7,341 nt of DNA from WRKB01 sp031551145. GTDB taxonomy: Bacteria; Desulfobacterota; Desulfovibrionia; Desulfovibrionales; Desulfovibrionaceae. Location of the stretch: the NCBI GenBank assembly GCA_031551145.1, contig JAVBNZ010000043.1:1-7341 (forward strand), given 5' to 3'. The notes under the pieces are model-generated. The model did not search any database. It was not told where the DNA came from and saw only the letters and a program-made list of their open reading frames with translations. Below, piece by piece: positions 6,504 to 7,341 of the stretch; position 1 is the stretch's first letter; each line of letters opens with the position of its first letter. The position numbers and the translations under genes were made by a program.

Positions 6504-6605
6504 TTTTGCCGTGATGCTTCGTCAGACTTCGTTTTTGCCTCCGGTCATGGACCGAAGAGTCCACTCCCGTCAGCAAAAACTCGTCTTTCTCGCCTGGCGG
6601 CAAAA
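6504..6605. repeat. Nested inverted-repeat element downstream of glyS
   Basis: Three inverted repeats are nested concentrically. The outer pair is TTTTGCCG (6504-6511) and CGGCAAAA (6598-6605); the middle pair is GTTTTTGC (6531-6538) and GCAAAAAC (6573-6580); the inner pair is CGGTC (6542-6546) and GACCG (6550-6554) with a 3-base loop. CTTCG occurs twice (near 6518 and 6527) and CGAAG (6553-6557) can pair with either, so alternative folds exist. It starts 12 bases after the glyS stop and ends 54 bases before the rpsT -35 box. No open frame of note uses it. It could be a dispersed intergenic element, a 3'-end processing structure for glyS mRNA or a small RNA; the sequence alone does not decide. 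Confidence 0.55.
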
Positions 6606-6659
6606 GCGACCACTCCCCGACTCCGCTCAACAATGAACCGTTACCTACATAAAAGAAGC

Positions 6660-6690
6660 TTGACAGGTGGACATCCGCCTGCTAGTTATT
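6660..6690 (+). promoter_or_regulatory. Candidate rpsT promoter
   Basis: A perfect -35 box TTGACA (6660-6665) lies 91 bases before the rpsT start. The -10 box is less clear: AGTTAT (6684-6689) after 18 bases matches three of six consensus positions, with an AT-rich run (TTATTTA) just behind it. A start near 6696 would give a leader of about 60 bases carrying the palindrome and the Shine-Dalgarno. The placement implies that rpsT is transcribed independently of glyS. Confidence 0.5.
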
Positions 6691-6699
6691 TACGTTCCG

Positions 6700-6730
6700 A
6701 TATCGACAATTTCGCGGCATGCCGCGATAT
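6700..6730 (+). promoter_or_regulatory. Palindromic stem in the rpsT leader
   Basis: TCGCGGCATGCCGCGA (6712-6727) is a perfect 16-base palindrome. The flanking ATATCG (6700-6705) can also pair with CGATAT (6725-6730), which overlaps the right arm, so two mutually exclusive pairings are possible. The structure sits between the proposed promoter and the Shine-Dalgarno at 6746. S20 is known to repress its own translation in E. coli, so an autoregulatory leader is plausible here, but a DNA operator or a chance GC palindrome would look the same. Confidence 0.45.
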
Positions 6731-6745
6731 GAACACAGAATTTCC

Positions 6746-6752
6746 GGAGGAA
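6746..6752 (+). promoter_or_regulatory. Shine-Dalgarno of rpsT
   Basis: GGAGGAA lies with its GGAGG core 6 bases before the GTG at 6757. This strong site supports the non-ATG start of rpsT. Confidence 0.85.
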
Positions 6753-6756
6753 TCCC

Positions 6757-7023
6757 GTGGCCAACCATAAATCCGCGATTAAACGCCACAAACAGAGCCT
6801 GACGCGCGCCGCGCGCAACAAGGCCGCCCGCACCCGCGTGAAAAACGCCGTCAAGTCCGCGCAGACCGCTATCCAGGGCAAGGACAAGGAGCAGGCCGCG
6901 CTCGCACTGAGCAAGGCCGCCTCCGTGCTGGACAAGACCGCCGGCAAGGGCTCCATTCACTGGAAAAAGGCCGCCCGCAAAATTTCGCGCCTGCACCGCG
7001 CCGTGAACGCCGTCAGCGCGTAA
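6757..7023 (+). CDS. rpsT: 30S ribosomal protein S20
   Basis: An 88-residue, strongly basic, alanine- and lysine-rich helical protein that binds 16S rRNA in the 30S subunit and is needed for its assembly. The N-terminus MANHKSAIKRHKQS is the S20 hallmark, followed by RAARNKAARTRVKNAVKSA and the C-terminal SIHWKKAARKISRLHRAVNAV; the length is typical (86-88). It starts with GTG, read as Met, with a strong Shine-Dalgarno. In E. coli rpsT also begins with a non-ATG codon (UUG), and weak start codons are linked there to autogenous control, so the GTG here may serve the same end. It has its own candidate promoter, a palindromic leader and a strong terminator 25 bases after the stop, which together suggest a single-gene transcription unit. 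Confidence 0.98.
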   Translation: MANHKSAIKRHKQSLTRAARNKAARTRVKNAVKSAQTAIQGKDKEQAALALSKAASVLDKTAGKGSIHWKKAARKISRLHRAVNAVSA

Positions 7024-7047
7024 ACGACGTCTTTTGCAATATTCGAA

Positions 7048-7094
7048 CGCCCGAGAGGCGGGTTCTTTGAGCCCGCCTCTCGGGCGTTTTTTTT
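7048..7094 (+). terminator. Intrinsic terminator of rpsT
   Basis: A perfect 15-pair GC-rich stem, CGCCCGAGAGGCGGG (7048-7062) with its complement at 7072-7086, closes a 9-base loop and is followed directly by eight T residues (7087-7094). It is a textbook Rho-independent terminator for rpsT. The opposite strand lacks a matching T-run, so it should act in one direction only. Confidence 0.96.
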
Positions 7095-7125
7095 CTTCTC
7101 TTCCGCTTCTGCGGCGCATTCATGG

Positions 7126-7146
7126 TTGCCGAAACAAGTTCGGCAA
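7126..7146. repeat. Short hairpin after the rpsT terminator
   Basis: TTGCCGAA (7126-7133) pairs perfectly with TTCGGCAA (7139-7146) around a 5-base loop. No T-run follows on either strand. The surrounding 7095-7214 holds no gene that I can support; a 71-codon frame through it runs across the terminator and has no family features. Confidence 0.5.
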
Positions 7147-7205
7147 ACGCGCCCTTGTCGCTCAAAGCGGCTACAGCCACAGACTCCGTCGGCCTGTGTT
7201 ATACC

Positions 7206-7239
7206 AAATTGCGATCAATAGGGATTTAAAATCCAATTT
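7206..7239. repeat. AT-rich inverted repeat at the end of the minus-strand frame
   Basis: AAATTG (7206-7211) pairs with CAATTT (7234-7239), and GGATTT (7222-7227) is mirrored by AAATCC (7229-7234) about a central A. The composition is clearly lower in GC than the rest of the window. It overlaps the stop codon of the possible minus-strand frame and could be part of a dispersed repeat or a weak 3'-end structure. Confidence 0.4.
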
Positions 7240-7341
7240 CTTTGGGTGAGTCGAGCGACGGCGAGCGGCGTAGATTCCAATTTCTGCAGCCCCTGGACGG
7301 CAGTGTCCACCACCGCCTGGAGGCTTTTAAAAAGCTTGTTT
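7215..7341 (-). CDS. Possible C-terminal end of an unknown protein, 5' end outside window
   Basis: A minus-strand frame is open from the window edge to TGA at 7217-7215 and gives 41 residues. Its first half (LFKSLQAVVDTAVQGLQKLE, 3-22) is an amphipathic helix with plausible high-GC codon use (GTG, GTC, CTG, CAG), as in the confirmed genes. The second half (TPLAVARLTQRNWILNPY) enters the AT-richer repeated DNA and looks less natural. A second minus frame is open from the edge to a TAA near 7228, and a third is open beyond 7217, so coding is not certain. I do not recognise a family. It would converge on rpsT with the terminator between them. Confidence 0.3.
   Translation of the reverse strand, partial: NKLFKSLQAVVDTAVQGLQKLESTPLAVARLTQRNWILNPY
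7232..7285. repeat. Pair of 10-base direct repeats
   Basis: TCCAATTTCT occurs at 7232-7241 and again at 7276-7285, a 44-base period. The DNA between is GC-rich (GAGCGACGGCGAGCGGCG). The pair could mark a small insertion or duplication boundary, but the length is modest and chance cannot be excluded. Confidence 0.35.

Noticed and set aside
7034..7249. 71-codon plus-strand frame after rpsT
   Set aside because: It runs through the terminator stem and T-run, lacks a ribosome site and has no family features.

Overview
The window is GC-rich chromosomal DNA, read as coming from a deltaproteobacterial sulfate-reducer type, most likely Desulfovibrionaceae. That placement is an inference. It rests on high-GC codon use, the separate-subunit glyQ/glyS pair followed by rpsT, a GGDEF/TPR regulatory protein, and G/C-run stem-loop elements between genes of a kind I associate with Desulfovibrio-like genomes. 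No search was run. There are four well-supported full-length families (GyrI-like protein, GlyQ, GlyS, S20), one large multidomain protein that is readable by domain, a truncated tautomerase at the left edge and a doubtful partial frame at the right edge. I see no tRNA, rRNA, CRISPR array, transposase or phage gene.

Layout. 1-204: C-terminal part of a 4-oxalocrotonate tautomerase family protein whose start lies just outside the window. 205-352: convergent intergenic DNA full of inverted repeats. 353-838 (minus): a stand-alone GyrI-like effector-binding protein. 839-947: a short divergent promoter region in which the two proposed -35 boxes overlap on opposite strands. 948-3263: a 771-residue protein with two degenerate GGDEF-like domains, a possible beta domain between them and a C-terminal TPR array. 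3289-4146: glyQ. 4147-4376: a 230-base gap with stem-loop elements. 4377-6491: glyS. 6492-6756: nested inverted repeats, then an rpsT promoter and structured leader. 6757-7023: rpsT with a GTG start. 7048-7094: a textbook intrinsic terminator. 7095-7341: a short AT-richer stretch with small repeats and a possible minus-strand gene end.

How the genes fit together. The GGDEF/TPR gene, glyQ and glyS read in one direction with no obvious terminator between the first two, so they may share a transcript. GlyQ and GlyS form the alpha2beta2 glycyl-tRNA synthetase, and S20 is a 30S subunit protein, so the right half is translation housekeeping with rpsT apparently on its own promoter. The most unusual parts are the GGDEF/TPR protein, whose first cyclase domain has lost the expected metal and guanine ligands, and the folded DNA/RNA elements in almost every intergenic gap. 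I did not find a convincing new defence or mobile system.
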